Made by a program: the position numbers and the translations under genes | Shown: positions 9,825 to 19,105 of the stretch, piece after piece | How positions within the stretch are numbered: position 1 is the first letter of the stretch | Layout: each line of letters begins with the position of its first letter | The notes under the pieces: generated by a model | Told to the model about the DNA's origin: nothing | The model's database searches: none | The model's input: the letters and a program-made list of their open reading frames with translations, nothing else | Source of the DNA: [Pasteurella] mairii | GTDB taxonomy: Bacteria > Pseudomonadota > Gammaproteobacteria > Enterobacterales > Pasteurellaceae | Reading direction: 5' to 3' | NCBI GenBank assembly: GCA_900454475.1 | Contig: UGSS01000002.1 | Span: 124,001 to 188,000, forward strand | Length of the DNA stretch: 64,000 bases

Positions 9825-9839
9825 TGCCACAATGTGGCA
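9825..9839. promoter_or_regulatory. 15-bp palindrome upstream of metB
   Basis: TGCCACAATGTGGCA is a perfect inverted repeat about a single central A. It ends 57 bases before the metB start and lies between the divergent clcA and metB. Its size and place suggest an operator for a dimeric repressor or activator. It does not resemble the MetJ box (AGACGTCT repeats) or MetR site as I know them, so the factor is unknown. Confidence 0.35.
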
Positions 9840-9896
9840 ACATCTTTATTTTATAAAGTGCGGTTAAAATTTAAAAAGTTTTTGAAAGGAATAACT

Positions 9897-11006
9897 ATGA
9901 CACAACAATATCAAATTGATACGTTACTTGCGCAAGCGGGCAATCGTACGGATGAACGCACTGGCGCGGTTTCTACGCCGATTTTTCTTTCTACCGCTTA
10001 TGGGCATCATGGCATAGGTGAAAGTACCGGTTTTGACTATACGCGCACCAAAAACCCGACACGTAGTGTATTGGAAGACACGATTGCGCAATTAGAAGGG
10101 GGGGAGCGCGGTTTTGCGTGTTCTTCCGGTATGGCTGCAATTCAGTTGTTGATGACCTTATTTGCCGCGCCGGATGAATGGATTGTTTCCAGTGATGTGT
10201 ATGGCGGAACCTATCGTTTATTGGATTTTGCTTATAAAAATACCCATGGCGTGAAACCGGTTTATGTGAATACTGCGTCGGTAGAAGCCATTGAACAAGC
10301 CATTACGCCGAATACCAAGGCAATTTTTGTGGAAACACCGTCGAACCCGTTGATGGAAGAATGTGATGTTGATGCCATTTCAGCGATTGCGAAAAAACAT
10401 AACTTGTTGTTAATTGTGGATAATACATTTTTAACACCGGTGTTATTCAGACCAATGGAACATGGCGCGGATATTGTGATCCACAGTGGTACCAAATATC
10501 TTGCTGGTCATAATGACGTGTTGGTGGGGTTAATTGTGGCGAAAGGGCAAGAATTATGCGATCGTTTATTTTATATTCAAAACGGTGCCGGTCCCGTATT
10601 ATCGCCATTTGATGCTTGGTTAACGATTCGTGGTATGAAAACCTTGGCATTGCGTATGGAGCGCCATGAGAAAAATGCCAAAGAATTAGTCAAATTCTTA
10701 AAGGTACAGCCACAAGTGGCAGATGTGCTGTATGCAGATAAAGGCGGGATGTTGTCTTTCCGTTTGCAAGACGAGAAATGGGTTAATCCATTCTTAAAAG
10801 CGATAAAATTAATTACCTTTGCGGAAAGTTTGGGCGGAACTGAAAGTTTTATTACCTATCCAGCGACCCAAACCCATATGGATATTCCGGAAGTAGAACG
10901 AGTTGCGCGCGGGGTTTGTAACCGTTTATTGCGTTTTTCCGTTGGTTTGGAAAATGTGGAAGATATTAAAGCGGACTTGGCGCAAGCCTTTGCCCAATTA
11001 AAATAA
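9897..11006 (+). CDS. metB: Cystathionine gamma-synthase / homoserine-ester sulfhydrylase family
   Basis: This PLP enzyme of the Cys/Met metabolism family most likely joins an activated homoserine to cysteine to give cystathionine in methionine synthesis. The PLP lysine is Lys200 in SGTKYLAGH. The substrate-binding motifs YTRTKNPTR, SSGMAAI and ETPSNP are present. The start at 9897 is preferred because GAAAGGA lies upstream and it gives 369 aa, the length I recall for the H. influenzae enzyme. An in-frame ATG at 9834 would add 21 basic, unconserved residues over a palindrome and an uptake sequence. Homology alone cannot separate cystathionine gamma-synthase from a direct sulfhydrylase or a lyase. 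Confidence 0.85.
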   Translation: MTQQYQIDTLLAQAGNRTDERTGAVSTPIFLSTAYGHHGIGESTGFDYTRTKNPTRSVLEDTIAQLEGGERGFACSSGMAAIQLLMTLFAAPDEWIVSSDVYGGTYRLLDFAYKNTHGVKPVYVNTASVEAIEQAITPNTKAIFVETPSNPLMEECDVDAISAIAKKHNLLLIVDNTFLTPVLFRPMEHGADIVIHSGTKYLAGHNDVLVGLIVAKGQELCDRLFYIQNGAGPVLSPFDAWLTIRGMKTLALRMERHEKNAKELVKFLKVQPQVADVLYADKGGMLSFRLQDEKWVNPFLKAIKLITFAESLGGTESFITYPATQTHMDIPEVERVARGVCNRLLRFSVGLENVEDIKADLAQAFAQLK

Positions 11007-11184
11007 TTTTGTAAAATTCGACCGCACTTGGTGAATAGATCAATCATTTTGTCTAATCGTGTCAACAAACAGTTCGTGTCGTGTTTTGCATTTTCGCTCG
11101 CCGGTGTAAGAGTTTAACGATTAGAATGATTTGTGTTATTTAGTTTTCAATGTGTTATGATGTGAAACACTTGAGATGTATAAA

Positions 11185-11207
11185 ATCCCCATTATTTTGA
11201 TGGGGAT
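11185..11207 (+). other. Hairpin in the trxA leader
   Basis: ATCCCCAT (11185-11192) pairs perfectly with ATGGGGAT (11200-11207) across a seven-base loop, 26 bases before the trxA start. No T run follows, so it is probably not a terminator. It could stabilise the messenger 5' end. Confidence 0.5.
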
Positions 11208-11233
11208 ATTGTTAACGAATAAGGAAAAAGAAC

Positions 11234-11557
11234 ATGAGTGAAGTATTACATACAAATGATGCAAACTTTGAAGCGGACGTATTAAGATCAGCGGTGCCTG
11301 TATTATTAGATTTCTGGGCGCCGTGGTGTGGTCCTTGTCGCATGATCGCACCAATTTTAGATGAATTAGCAGCTGAATTCGGGGATAAAGTAAAAATCAT
11401 TAAAATTAATATTGATGAAAACCAAGGTACACCAGCACAATTTGGTGTGCGTAGTATCCCAACATTAATGCTATTCAAAGAGGGTAAAGCAGTAGCAACT
11501 CAAGTTGGTGCATTACCAAAAAATCAATTAGCCAATTTTGTTAACCAAAATATCTAA
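11234..11557 (+). CDS. trxA: Thioredoxin 1
   Basis: This small cytoplasmic disulfide reductase passes electrons from thioredoxin reductase to ribonucleotide reductase and other targets. The active site WCGPC is at residues 31-35, exactly the E. coli numbering (Cys32/Cys35). The cis-proline loop [10 protein letters not shown] and the 107-aa length are canonical. AAGGAAAAAG precedes the ATG. The gene stands alone between metB and the hxuC terminator. Confidence 0.97.
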   Translation: MSEVLHTNDANFEADVLRSAVPVLLDFWAPWCGPCRMIAPILDELAAEFGDKVKIIKINIDENQGTPAQFGVRSIPTLMLFKEGKAVATQVGALPKNQLANFVNQNI

Positions 11558-11629
11558 TTGCTTGTTAGTAAAGATGCCTTCTTATAGGGTTCTATCCTGT
11601 ATTCTGTGCAAATACTATTTTGACTTAAA

Positions 11630-11651
11630 GGTGATCGCTTAAGCGATCACC
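11630..11651. terminator. Palindromic terminator between trxA and hxuC
   Basis: A perfect 22-base palindrome (GGTGATCGCTT and its complement, no spacer) lies between the convergent trxA and hxuC. It is flanked by AAATTT on the right and TTAAA on the left. It can fold from either strand. The T tracts are short, so efficiency is uncertain. Confidence 0.6.
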
Positions 11652-11673
11652 AAATTTGATAATACGTTCTATT

Positions 11674-13794
11674 TTAGAACTGATAGCTTGCGCTTAATTT
11701 TACATTACGTCCGTTGCCTTCCATGAAACTGAATGCAGGTAAGTATTTTTTATCAAATGCGTTTTCAATTGCAAAATCTAAACGTAAATTTTTCCATTCT
11801 CCGCTTAGTGGTGCGTAACTCGCGGTTAAATCTGTTAACGTATAGCCTTGATAAGAAATACCGTGATTGCTTGGAACACGTTTTTGTTTAGCATAATGTG
11901 TTACTCGCGCGCCTACTGTAAATTTATTTTTAACGAGAGCATAATTAATACCAAATGAAAATTTGTCTGCTGCAATATTAGATAATGCCTCTTGGGTATT
12001 TTTATCCTTACCTCGGGTTTGCCCGTAACCCGCCAAAATATTAAGGCGCTCTGTTTGATATGCTGTCTCCAGTTCAATTCCTCTCAATCTTGCATTAGCA
12101 ATATTTTGGTATTGGGAAACATTTGGGAGTAACACTTGTGGTGAAGATTTAAAAACATTAAGATGAATAAAATCTTTCACATCATTTTGGAAATAAGTAG
12201 CATTAAAACTGACTTTGTCTTGTTCTGAAAAAATATTCGTAAAATAGAAATGTGCATTTATTTCTTTATTTTTTGCTGTTTCAGGACCTAAATCAGGATT
12301 GGCTAAAAATGTATTGTTAATATTGCGACCTATTAAATTGGCGCCAAAATGGGAACCACTTATAAAACGTTCTTGCATAGAGGGCATTCTAAAGGCATTC
12401 GTGTAACGTGCACTTAGATCTAACCAATCTGTTGCTTTCCAAGTTAATGCGATTGCGGGTGACCAATGATGTTCAGTATATTCTTTAGATTGCCCTTCTG
12501 TTTTAACATGATCATAACGAAGGCTCGGTGAAAAAATCAGTTTTTCATTCCACAACGGAAAATCTGTCAATATATAAAATGCCGTGTTTTTAGCACTTGC
12601 TTGATAAGGATCTGGGCGGAATGTTGTCGCATTTTTGCCACGCTCAGTTGTTGCTTTATCTTTGGTAAAATCAACGCCATAGGTAAGTACAACCCAATTT
12701 AAATCAGTGGTATTACGTAAATTTATTCCTGTTGAAATTAATTTTGTTTTGTCTTTTAAGCCGTTTGAAAGGCGTTTTTCCTGTTCTACCGTATTATTGC
12801 GATAAAGCGTTACCTGCATATTTAAATACGGATTATCGTCGGGGTTTAGATAATAATTCAATATACTACTTTGATCGATAATTTTTTGTTTTGCGCGATA
12901 ACTCACCGAACCGAATTCTGTAGTTAAGCTATTATAAAATTTAGACATTTCCGTAGGTGTTGCTCGATTATCGCGATGCCACGCTTTGATTTTCGTGATG
13001 ATGTCGTTTTCTGTAAATTCCGTTACAACAGTATTATTTGTCGGTGCAGTTTGTTCAAATTGACTTAATCGATGCGACAATTCCAAGCGGTTTTCATCAT
13101 TGATTTGCCAACCTAATTTCACTAAACCACCTTTTTGTTGATATCCTGTATCTATTAGTTTATTTCCAGATCCAGTTCGCAGATCATTAGCTTGATTGTA
13201 AAATCCGCTAATCAAGGCATCAAACCGGCTATTTGCCATAAAAATTGAAGCTTCAGTTTCAGACAAAGCATTTGCTGATTGGTATCCTTGCTTAATTTTA
13301 CCACCAAGATTTTCATTTTCTTTTAACAAATCTAAGGCATTCGGTGTTCGTATTACTACTACACCACCTAATGCACTACTTCCCCAAATATTACTGCTTG
13401 GTCCTTTGATTAATTCTATTTCTTGCATTAAGGAAGGAGGTAAAAAATAGGAACCTCGGTGTTCTAAATCAAAATTTTGTTTAACCCCATCAATTACTTG
13501 AGTTACTCGATTACCACTTAAACCGCGAACACTTGGTTTTTGTGCGATAGCTCGTGAGCCACCTTGAATATCAACGTTAGGAAGGTATTTTAATGCATCA
13601 GCAGTGCTGGTAACTTGCCGCGTTAATAATTCGGACTTTCCAACATATTGTTTTTCATTCGCATAATTTACCCAAGTCGAGGGATTTCTTCCGGCAATAA
13701 CAGAAATTTCATCAAGCTGTAATGCGGTAGCATTTGCAAAAGTTACTGCAGGTAATGAGAGAAAAAGTGCAAAATAAATTTTTGATAATCTCAT
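11674..13794 (-). CDS. hxuC: TonB-dependent heme/hemopexin receptor, HxuC-like
   Basis: This outer-membrane beta-barrel receptor imports heme with energy from TonB. Residues 1-22 form a signal peptide (MRLSKIYFALFLSLPAVTFA) and LDEISVIAG is the TonB box. A plug domain follows with GGSRAIAQKPSVRGL and IKGPSS, then a 22-strand barrel containing the heme-receptor motifs FRMPS (FRAP-like) and NPDL (NPNL-like). The last residue is Phe. The start at 13794 is chosen because AGGAAA and a proper signal peptide follow from it; an earlier in-frame ATG adds 25 unsuitable residues. The sequence closely resembles H. influenzae HxuC as I remember it. Unlike that operon it is transcribed away from hxuB and hxuA. 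Confidence 0.88.
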   Translation of the reverse strand: MRLSKIYFALFLSLPAVTFANATALQLDEISVIAGRNPSTWVNYANEKQYVGKSELLTRQVTSTADALKYLPNVDIQGGSRAIAQKPSVRGLSGNRVTQVIDGVKQNFDLEHRGSYFLPPSLMQEIELIKGPSSNIWGSSALGGVVVIRTPNALDLLKENENLGGKIKQGYQSANALSETEASIFMANSRFDALISGFYNQANDLRTGSGNKLIDTGYQQKGGLVKLGWQINDENRLELSHRLSQFEQTAPTNNTVVTEFTENDIITKIKAWHRDNRATPTEMSKFYNSLTTEFGSVSYRAKQKIIDQSSILNYYLNPDDNPYLNMQVTLYRNNTVEQEKRLSNGLKDKTKLISTGINLRNTTDLNWVVLTYGVDFTKDKATTERGKNATTFRPDPYQASAKNTAFYILTDFPLWNEKLIFSPSLRYDHVKTEGQSKEYTEHHWSPAIALTWKATDWLDLSARYTNAFRMPSMQERFISGSHFGANLIGRNINNTFLANPDLGPETAKNKEINAHFYFTNIFSEQDKVSFNATYFQNDVKDFIHLNVFKSSPQVLLPNVSQYQNIANARLRGIELETAYQTERLNILAGYGQTRGKDKNTQEALSNIAADKFSFGINYALVKNKFTVGARVTHYAKQKRVPSNHGISYQGYTLTDLTASYAPLSGEWKNLRLDFAIENAFDKKYLPAFSFMEGNGRNVKLSASYQF

Positions 13795-13861
13795 GGTGAT
13801 GTTTTTCCTATATTTCAAAGCAATGTTTTGTTGCGGGTGACATACTACACAAAAAATAAAA

Positions 13862-13895
13862 ATTATCAATAATATTGATAATAATTTTCATTTGT
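13862..13895. promoter_or_regulatory. Fur-box-like palindrome between hxuC and hxuB
   Basis: ATTATCAATA (13862-13871), one A, then TATTGATAAT (13873-13882) form a perfect inverted repeat. The overlapping stretch from 13877 (GATAATAATTTTCATT) matches about 13 of 19 positions of the classical Fur consensus. It lies in the 147-base gap between the divergent receptor and secretion genes, so one iron-bound Fur dimer array could repress both. Iron control of heme uptake genes is established in the family; binding here is inferred. Confidence 0.65.
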
Positions 13896-13941
13896 ATAAA
13901 ATGGGTGCGCTTTTTATCACAAAAAAGAAGAAGGAAAAAAC

Positions 13942-15630
13942 ATGGAAAAAAAGAAAAATAAAAAAATAAAATTGACCGCACTTGCTATTATTTTGGGGAT
14001 AGCAAACTTCGCTAAAGCCTCTTTTGATGCAGGCTCTCTTAATAAGCAACTTGAACAGAGGCAAAACCATCCTATAGCATCGCCGAGTGGAGAACTATTT
14101 CAAGCTTCCCCACTAAACGTACAGCACAATTCTCGGAATAACAACACTAAGTTGATACTAAATCAAATTCAATTAGTTGGTATAGATGATGAAGTGCTTT
14201 CCGATGATCTCTCATTTCTTATGGCACCTTATATCAATCGCCCGATTACCTTAAACCAACTGAATGAACTTGTCCAAGCGATTACCCGCTATTACCGTCA
14301 AAATAATTATTTTGTCGCCCGTGCATTTTTGCCTCCTCAAGAAATTATTGAAGGTCGGATACAAATTAAGGTTATGAAAGGGGAGTTAGGCAATATTTAT
14401 ATTAAAAATGACAGTCGATTTAGAGAATTTTTGATAAAACGAATGGCAAATACTACGGTAAAAGATGAACTTTTTCTTAAAAAAGAGGAATTAGATACTT
14501 TTGCTTTGTTACTTAACGATATTCCCGGTATCTCTCCGCAATTAACGTTAAAAGCTGGTCGGAAAACTGGTCAAACGGATTTATTTATTCAGTTAAATAC
14601 GCAAAGAAATATGAGTAGTTATATCATGATGGATAATCAAGGTAATAATCAGACCGGCAAATACCGTTTTACCGTAGGCGGAAAAGCCTATAATTTGCTG
14701 GGTGTGGGTGATGAATTACAACTTGATGTCCTTTCTTCACACCGCGCAAAATTATCTAATTTCCGCTTAGATTATTCTGGGATTATTGATGGTTATGGTA
14801 CAAGATTAGGAATAACAGCAAGTTATCTAAAATACAAACTAGGTGGTAATTTTAAAGACTTAAATTCATCAGGTCATGCAAATAATGTAAGTCTATATAT
14901 TTTACATCCAACTATTCGCTCACCTTATTTTCGTTTAAATACTCGGGTAGCATTCACCCATCAAAAATTAACTGATAAGCAAAGTGCGGTGAAAATTCGT
15001 CAAGATAGAAGAATTAACACGATTAATTTGGGGGTTTCCGGCTCGTGGAACAGTGTTAAAAATGGCGTGAGTTACTTTTCCGCTTCTGCAACTTTTGGGC
15101 ATGAAAATAATGTGACAAATGAAAAAGCACATTATTTAGCCGATAACTACCAACCTAAACGTTCATTCAGTTTGATTAATTATTCGCTTTCACATGAGCA
15201 ATATTTACCAGCTTCATTTGCCTTAAATTTGAGTATTAGTGGACAATTTACCGACAAAAATTTGGACAGTTCACAAAAAATGTTGCTGGGTGGAACTTGG
15301 GGAGCAAGGGGGTATCAAGCTGGCGACGCTTCTGTGGATGAGGGACACGTTGCTCAAGTTGAGCTAAAACATTATGCACCGTTCTTTAAGCAAAATCTAT
15401 TAATTAGTTCTGTCTTTTATGATTATGGTATAGGAAAACAGTATAAAAATGCACGGAATTTAAATCAAGAGGTAAAAAATACTGTTCGGTTACAAAGTAT
15501 TGGTATGGCATACACTTTTAGTGCACCGAATAATTATTCACTAAGCATGAGTTATGCTAAGCCGGTAGGCAAAAAAGATGTAAAAACAGACAATCATCAA
15601 ATTTGGCTCTCTGCGGTCAAAACATTTTAA
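13942..15630 (+). CDS. hxuB: Two-partner secretion outer-membrane transporter, HxuB-like
   Basis: This Omp85-superfamily barrel (ShlB/FhaC/HxuB type) exports the partner TpsA protein across the outer membrane. It has a lysine-rich signal peptide (residues 1-26), then an N-terminal helix and linker, two POTRA domains (about 70-225) and a 16-strand barrel ending in Phe562. The lid-loop motif appears as GARGYQAGD (usual form VRGY/F). The length, 562 aa, is close to that known for HxuB. AAGGA precedes the ATG. It lies 14 bases upstream of hxuA, in one operon. An exact uptake sequence sits in the signal-peptide codons (13975) and another at 14982. Confidence 0.88.
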   Translation: MEKKKNKKIKLTALAIILGIANFAKASFDAGSLNKQLEQRQNHPIASPSGELFQASPLNVQHNSRNNNTKLILNQIQLVGIDDEVLSDDLSFLMAPYINRPITLNQLNELVQAITRYYRQNNYFVARAFLPPQEIIEGRIQIKVMKGELGNIYIKNDSRFREFLIKRMANTTVKDELFLKKEELDTFALLLNDIPGISPQLTLKAGRKTGQTDLFIQLNTQRNMSSYIMMDNQGNNQTGKYRFTVGGKAYNLLGVGDELQLDVLSSHRAKLSNFRLDYSGIIDGYGTRLGITASYLKYKLGGNFKDLNSSGHANNVSLYILHPTIRSPYFRLNTRVAFTHQKLTDKQSAVKIRQDRRINTINLGVSGSWNSVKNGVSYFSASATFGHENNVTNEKAHYLADNYQPKRSFSLINYSLSHEQYLPASFALNLSISGQFTDKNLDSSQKMLLGGTWGARGYQAGDASVDEGHVAQVELKHYAPFFKQNLLISSVFYDYGIGKQYKNARNLNQEVKNTVRLQSIGMAYTFSAPNNYSLSMSYAKPVGKKDVKTDNHQIWLSAVKTF

Positions 15631-15644
15631 TTCGGAGATTAAAT

Positions 15645-18557
15645 ATGCGTAAACTGACTATTATTTCAATGACAATTTCGACCGCACTTTCTTCCGCTTA
15701 TGTATCGGCAATATTGCCACAAGACGGAAAAATTAAAGAGGGCACAGCAACAATTAATACGGTAGATAAAGTGATGACTATTCAGCAAACTACTCCAAGG
15801 GTAAATATTGAATGGAATAGTTTTAATATCGGTGAAAAAAATACCGTGAAATTTGAGCAGCCTGATTCCACTTCAATTGCGTATAATCGCGTTATGGGGG
15901 GAAACGCCAGTCATATTCAAGGTAAATTGGATGCCAATGGACGTGTGTTTTTAGCTAATCCGAACGGAATTTTGTTTTCAGAAACAGCCTCAGTGAATGT
16001 CGGTGCATTATTGGCAACCACAAAAGATGTTGAAAAAATTAGCGAAAACCAAAAAAGTATTGAATTTAAACGCAGAAATGATGCCACGAAAGATAGCGGT
16101 AATATTGTTAATAAAGGAAAAATTTCTGTTAACGGAGAAAATGGTTTTGTGGTTTTGGTTGGTGATGGCGTGACAAATGAGGGAGAAATTACCGCAAAAC
16201 CTTTTACTAAGACCAAAAAAGTTAAGGGTAAATACTGCACTAGTATCTGGAATAATGACATCAATTGCAATACACAAGGCGCAAAATGGATCGAATATGA
16301 AAAAGAAGAAACAGTAGCTACTCAAAGTCAAATTATTTTAGGTGCCGGAAAAAGTTTTACTTTAGAATTAGATGGTAGTTCGGTAAGTGTGGATATAGAC
16401 GAAAATACAGTAAACAGTTTAATTGCCAATAAAGGTATAATTATCTCTGAAGATGGCTATATTCAATTAACAACTAAAGGAAAGAGCGAATTATTTAACA
16501 ACGTAATTAACAATGACGGGGTATTACAAGCAAACAACCTTTCTATTAATAATTCTGGGAATATTGAACTTTTTGCAGATGATATTCGGTTGGGAAAAAA
16601 GGCTGATATTCAAGCAGAAAAATTAACCTTTAAAGCAAAGAAGAACCATATCAATGTACATTCTGATAATGCGAAACTGACTGCCAGAGAAATTACTTTT
16701 GATAAAGGCAGTATTTATGACCCGTTAAATGTCACAATTCAAGGAACGTTTTCCCGCAAAGAGGATAAGACCTTATTTGATGATGCGACTATGACGTTAA
16801 AAAGTAAAGTCAATATTGATGTGGACGGAGCATTGACTATTGCTGATAAAAAAATAGAGAATCATTCTTTTATTAGTAATGAAGCATTAGGTTCTTTATT
16901 GGCAAATACAGGCGAAGTTTACCTTAAAGCAACGGATATTGATTGGTCGGGTAAGATGACTGTCGATTCTTTCCGGAATACAGATGCTGTTTTACAGCTT
17001 AGTACGAAACTTAATACGAAGAAACCGACCTCTATAGGTAATATGAATTTTCATGAGCTAAATGTTGATACTACAAACGGAAGATTATTTATTGCCACTG
17101 ATTTATTCGGCAATCGCTTAGCAAAAGAGGGGAATGAATCAATTCGTTTGAAAGATGTAAAACTCAATCTTAATAATGGTGCGATTGGATTAGGGCGTAA
17201 CGGTCGTCGAGTTGATATTGATAAAAGTGATTTTGATAATTTTTATTTTTTAGAGGATTCACAAAGAAAACCATTTGATATTTATCTAAATAATATTCAA
17301 TTAGATAAAATTGATGATTTTGTTATTGTTGGTGGATTTAAAAAAGTAGATATTGAAAATTTAACCCATAAAGGGCGAGGCAACTTTTATATTTATGGTG
17401 GCTACATGTATAACATGCCTAATGCACGCTATGATTATGCAATTTTTGATATCAAAGAACGAATTTTACGGACTAAACGGGATCATTCTCATAATCGTTG
17501 GAAATATAATTCCAACCAAGACAGCTTTATGAATAATGAGTTTTGGCGCGCTTATGATCAATGGACTGCAGTTTATCCTTATTATGATCGTAAGACTAAA
17601 GAAGTTGTTAAAGTACCCAAATCCCATTTTGAGACTGAAATTAATATTCGGCGTAGCAAAATTGACACGCATGACGGTTTTGTCAATTTAATGGCAAAAC
17701 GTATTAATCTTATTGATAGCGATATTAATATTAACTTTGATCGAGATTTATCACGTGAAAGTGAATATGATCGAATTCATAAATTAGGGATAAGCGCTAC
17801 AAAGACTATTTTAGATAATAGTCATATTGTCGTACAAGGTGCAGAACGATTAAATACTTCGCCAAATCCTAAAATGAAGTCTGCTACTATGTATTTAGTT
17901 GGAGACTTAGAGGGAAGAAACCGCAGTAGTTTGGATATAAAAAGCCATCAAGGATATACCTTAATGACCGATGGAAAAAGTACTATTAAAGGCGAAAAAG
18001 ATAAAAAAGATTTATCAATTACACTAATTAATACCGGTCCTAAACCGTCTCCTGAAATTGGAATTAGCGGCTCTATAGATAATGATGCAAATGGTTCAAA
18101 TATTGCTCTGGCTATTGGCGATGTCAGTTCAACGACGATTGAAAATGCTACTGTGAGTGTTTTTGCTCCTAATGGTGCAGTGTCTTATTTAAGCTCCGAC
18201 TATATGCCGTTAACATTAAAAAATACTGATTTCCGCTATTATGAACAACCACGTTACCATAAGCTAAATGAAAGTGATCTAAAAGGAAACGGAAATATCC
18301 AAAAACTTACTGAGCGTGAATATCATATTGCATTAGATCAACATCGCGGTATTGCGGCAACAAATTTATCAACTTCTCAAGCAAATTTAGTTGAGAATAA
18401 TAAAAAAGGGGTAACAGATACTACGCCTATTCGCAATATTGAAGATGAAGAAAATGTTTCATTAACGGTTTGTGATGAAAAAAATCAATGTGAAACTACT
18501 GAGCTAGGTGATCAACATATTAATACGGAAGTCCAAATAGGAGATCTGAATGAGTAA
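15645..18557 (+). CDS. hxuA: Two-partner secreted heme-hemopexin binding protein, HxuA-like
   Basis: This 970-aa secreted TpsA protein probably captures host heme-hemopexin at the cell surface and releases heme to HxuC. A short signal peptide (to about residue 22) leads into the TPS domain (to about 270) with the hallmark NRVMGG...HIQG and LANPNGILF motifs, followed by a long parallel beta-helix. Near the C-terminus Cys943 and Cys949 (CDEKNQC) are 21 residues from the end. Such a disulfide loop anchors HxuA and HMW1 to their transporters. The start at 15645 has GGAGA seven bases upstream; an earlier in-frame start inside hxuB lacks support. An adhesin of the HMW type is the alternative, but neighbouring hxuC favours heme uptake. 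Confidence 0.82.
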   Translation: MRKLTIISMTISTALSSAYVSAILPQDGKIKEGTATINTVDKVMTIQQTTPRVNIEWNSFNIGEKNTVKFEQPDSTSIAYNRVMGGNASHIQGKLDANGRVFLANPNGILFSETASVNVGALLATTKDVEKISENQKSIEFKRRNDATKDSGNIVNKGKISVNGENGFVVLVGDGVTNEGEITAKPFTKTKKVKGKYCTSIWNNDINCNTQGAKWIEYEKEETVATQSQIILGAGKSFTLELDGSSVSVDIDENTVNSLIANKGIIISEDGYIQLTTKGKSELFNNVINNDGVLQANNLSINNSGNIELFADDIRLGKKADIQAEKLTFKAKKNHINVHSDNAKLTAREITFDKGSIYDPLNVTIQGTFSRKEDKTLFDDATMTLKSKVNIDVDGALTIADKKIENHSFISNEALGSLLANTGEVYLKATDIDWSGKMTVDSFRNTDAVLQLSTKLNTKKPTSIGNMNFHELNVDTTNGRLFIATDLFGNRLAKEGNESIRLKDVKLNLNNGAIGLGRNGRRVDIDKSDFDNFYFLEDSQRKPFDIYLNNIQLDKIDDFVIVGGFKKVDIENLTHKGRGNFYIYGGYMYNMPNARYDYAIFDIKERILRTKRDHSHNRWKYNSNQDSFMNNEFWRAYDQWTAVYPYYDRKTKEVVKVPKSHFETEINIRRSKIDTHDGFVNLMAKRINLIDSDININFDRDLSRESEYDRIHKLGISATKTILDNSHIVVQGAERLNTSPNPKMKSATMYLVGDLEGRNRSSLDIKSHQGYTLMTDGKSTIKGEKDKKDLSITLINTGPKPSPEIGISGSIDNDANGSNIALAIGDVSSTTIENATVSVFAPNGAVSYLSSDYMPLTLKNTDFRYYEQPRYHKLNESDLKGNGNIQKLTEREYHIALDQHRGIAATNLSTSQANLVENNKKGVTDTTPIRNIEDEENVSLTVCDEKNQCETTELGDQHINTEVQIGDLNE

Positions 18558-18590
18558 TGAGTACTATATCTCAAATGGATAGACTCAAAA

Positions 18591-18611
18591 GAGGGGAAAT
18601 TCTTTCCCCTC
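18591..18611 (-). terminator. Terminator between hxuA and rraB
   Basis: GAGGGGAAA (18591-18599) pairs perfectly with TTTCCCCTC (18603-18611) over a three-base loop. Read leftward, the T tract TTTTGAG follows, so it best serves rraB, which ends seven bases to the right. It may also stop hxuA transcripts. Confidence 0.7.
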
Positions 18612-18617
18612 ATGTTA

Positions 18618-19049
18618 TCAATGCCGATGGTTTTGTTCTTCGTCAAGCTCTTCTTCATCATCAAAGAATTCTCCATCTTCGCCATATTCATCTTCTTCGG
18701 CGTTTGGATCTTCGAAATAGGTTCCCCAACCGTCATAAATCCCCCCAAATTTATCGATTAATGGAAGTAATTCTTTTTGTTGGGCATCAATTATTTCTGC
18801 TTTTAAGTGGATTTCGCTGATAATGTCAAAACAGAAAATCGCTTTTCCATTGTCATCTTCAAATTCTTCTGCTTCCGATACTTCATAGCCGGCTTTAAAG
18901 GCATCCACTGCGATTTTTTCTAATTTATCAAAATCATAATGGGCAATATGATGTTCAATAATATAAAGAGCGTCAGGATCACTACCATCATTTAATAAAT
19001 CATGAATAATTTCTCTGGTTTCTTCCTGTAATTGTTTTATTTCAGACAT
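18618..19049 (-). CDS. rraB: Regulator of ribonuclease E activity B
   Basis: This cytoplasmic protein binds RNase E and modulates its degradation of messenger RNA. The N-terminal part (ETREIIHDLLNDGSDPDALYIIEHH) and the segment YDGWGTYFEDPN are the family signature, very close to E. coli RraB. The C-terminal 30 residues are extremely acidic, as expected. The length is 143 aa. GAGGAGG lies close upstream of the ATG. It is the last gene of the leftward housekeeping block, separated from mscL by that gene's terminator. Confidence 0.93.
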   Translation of the reverse strand: MSEIKQLQEETREIIHDLLNDGSDPDALYIIEHHIAHYDFDKLEKIAVDAFKAGYEVSEAEEFEDDNGKAIFCFDIISEIHLKAEIIDAQQKELLPLIDKFGGIYDGWGTYFEDPNAEEDEYGEDGEFFDDEEELDEEQNHRH

Positions 19050-19105
19050 ATAAGCCTCCTCAATAAGATTTAGCGCATTGTAGCATTATTTTTTGTCCCT
19101 AAATA

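Noticed and set aside
9834..9896. Upstream ATG for metB
   Set aside because: The added 21 residues are basic and unconserved and cover a palindrome and an uptake sequence; the ATG at 9897 has a good ribosome site.
15645..18557. HMW-type adhesin instead of HxuA
   Set aside because: Divergent hxuC-like heme receptor, the shared Fur-like site and lengths of both TPS partners fit the hemopexin system better; adhesin function is not fully excluded.
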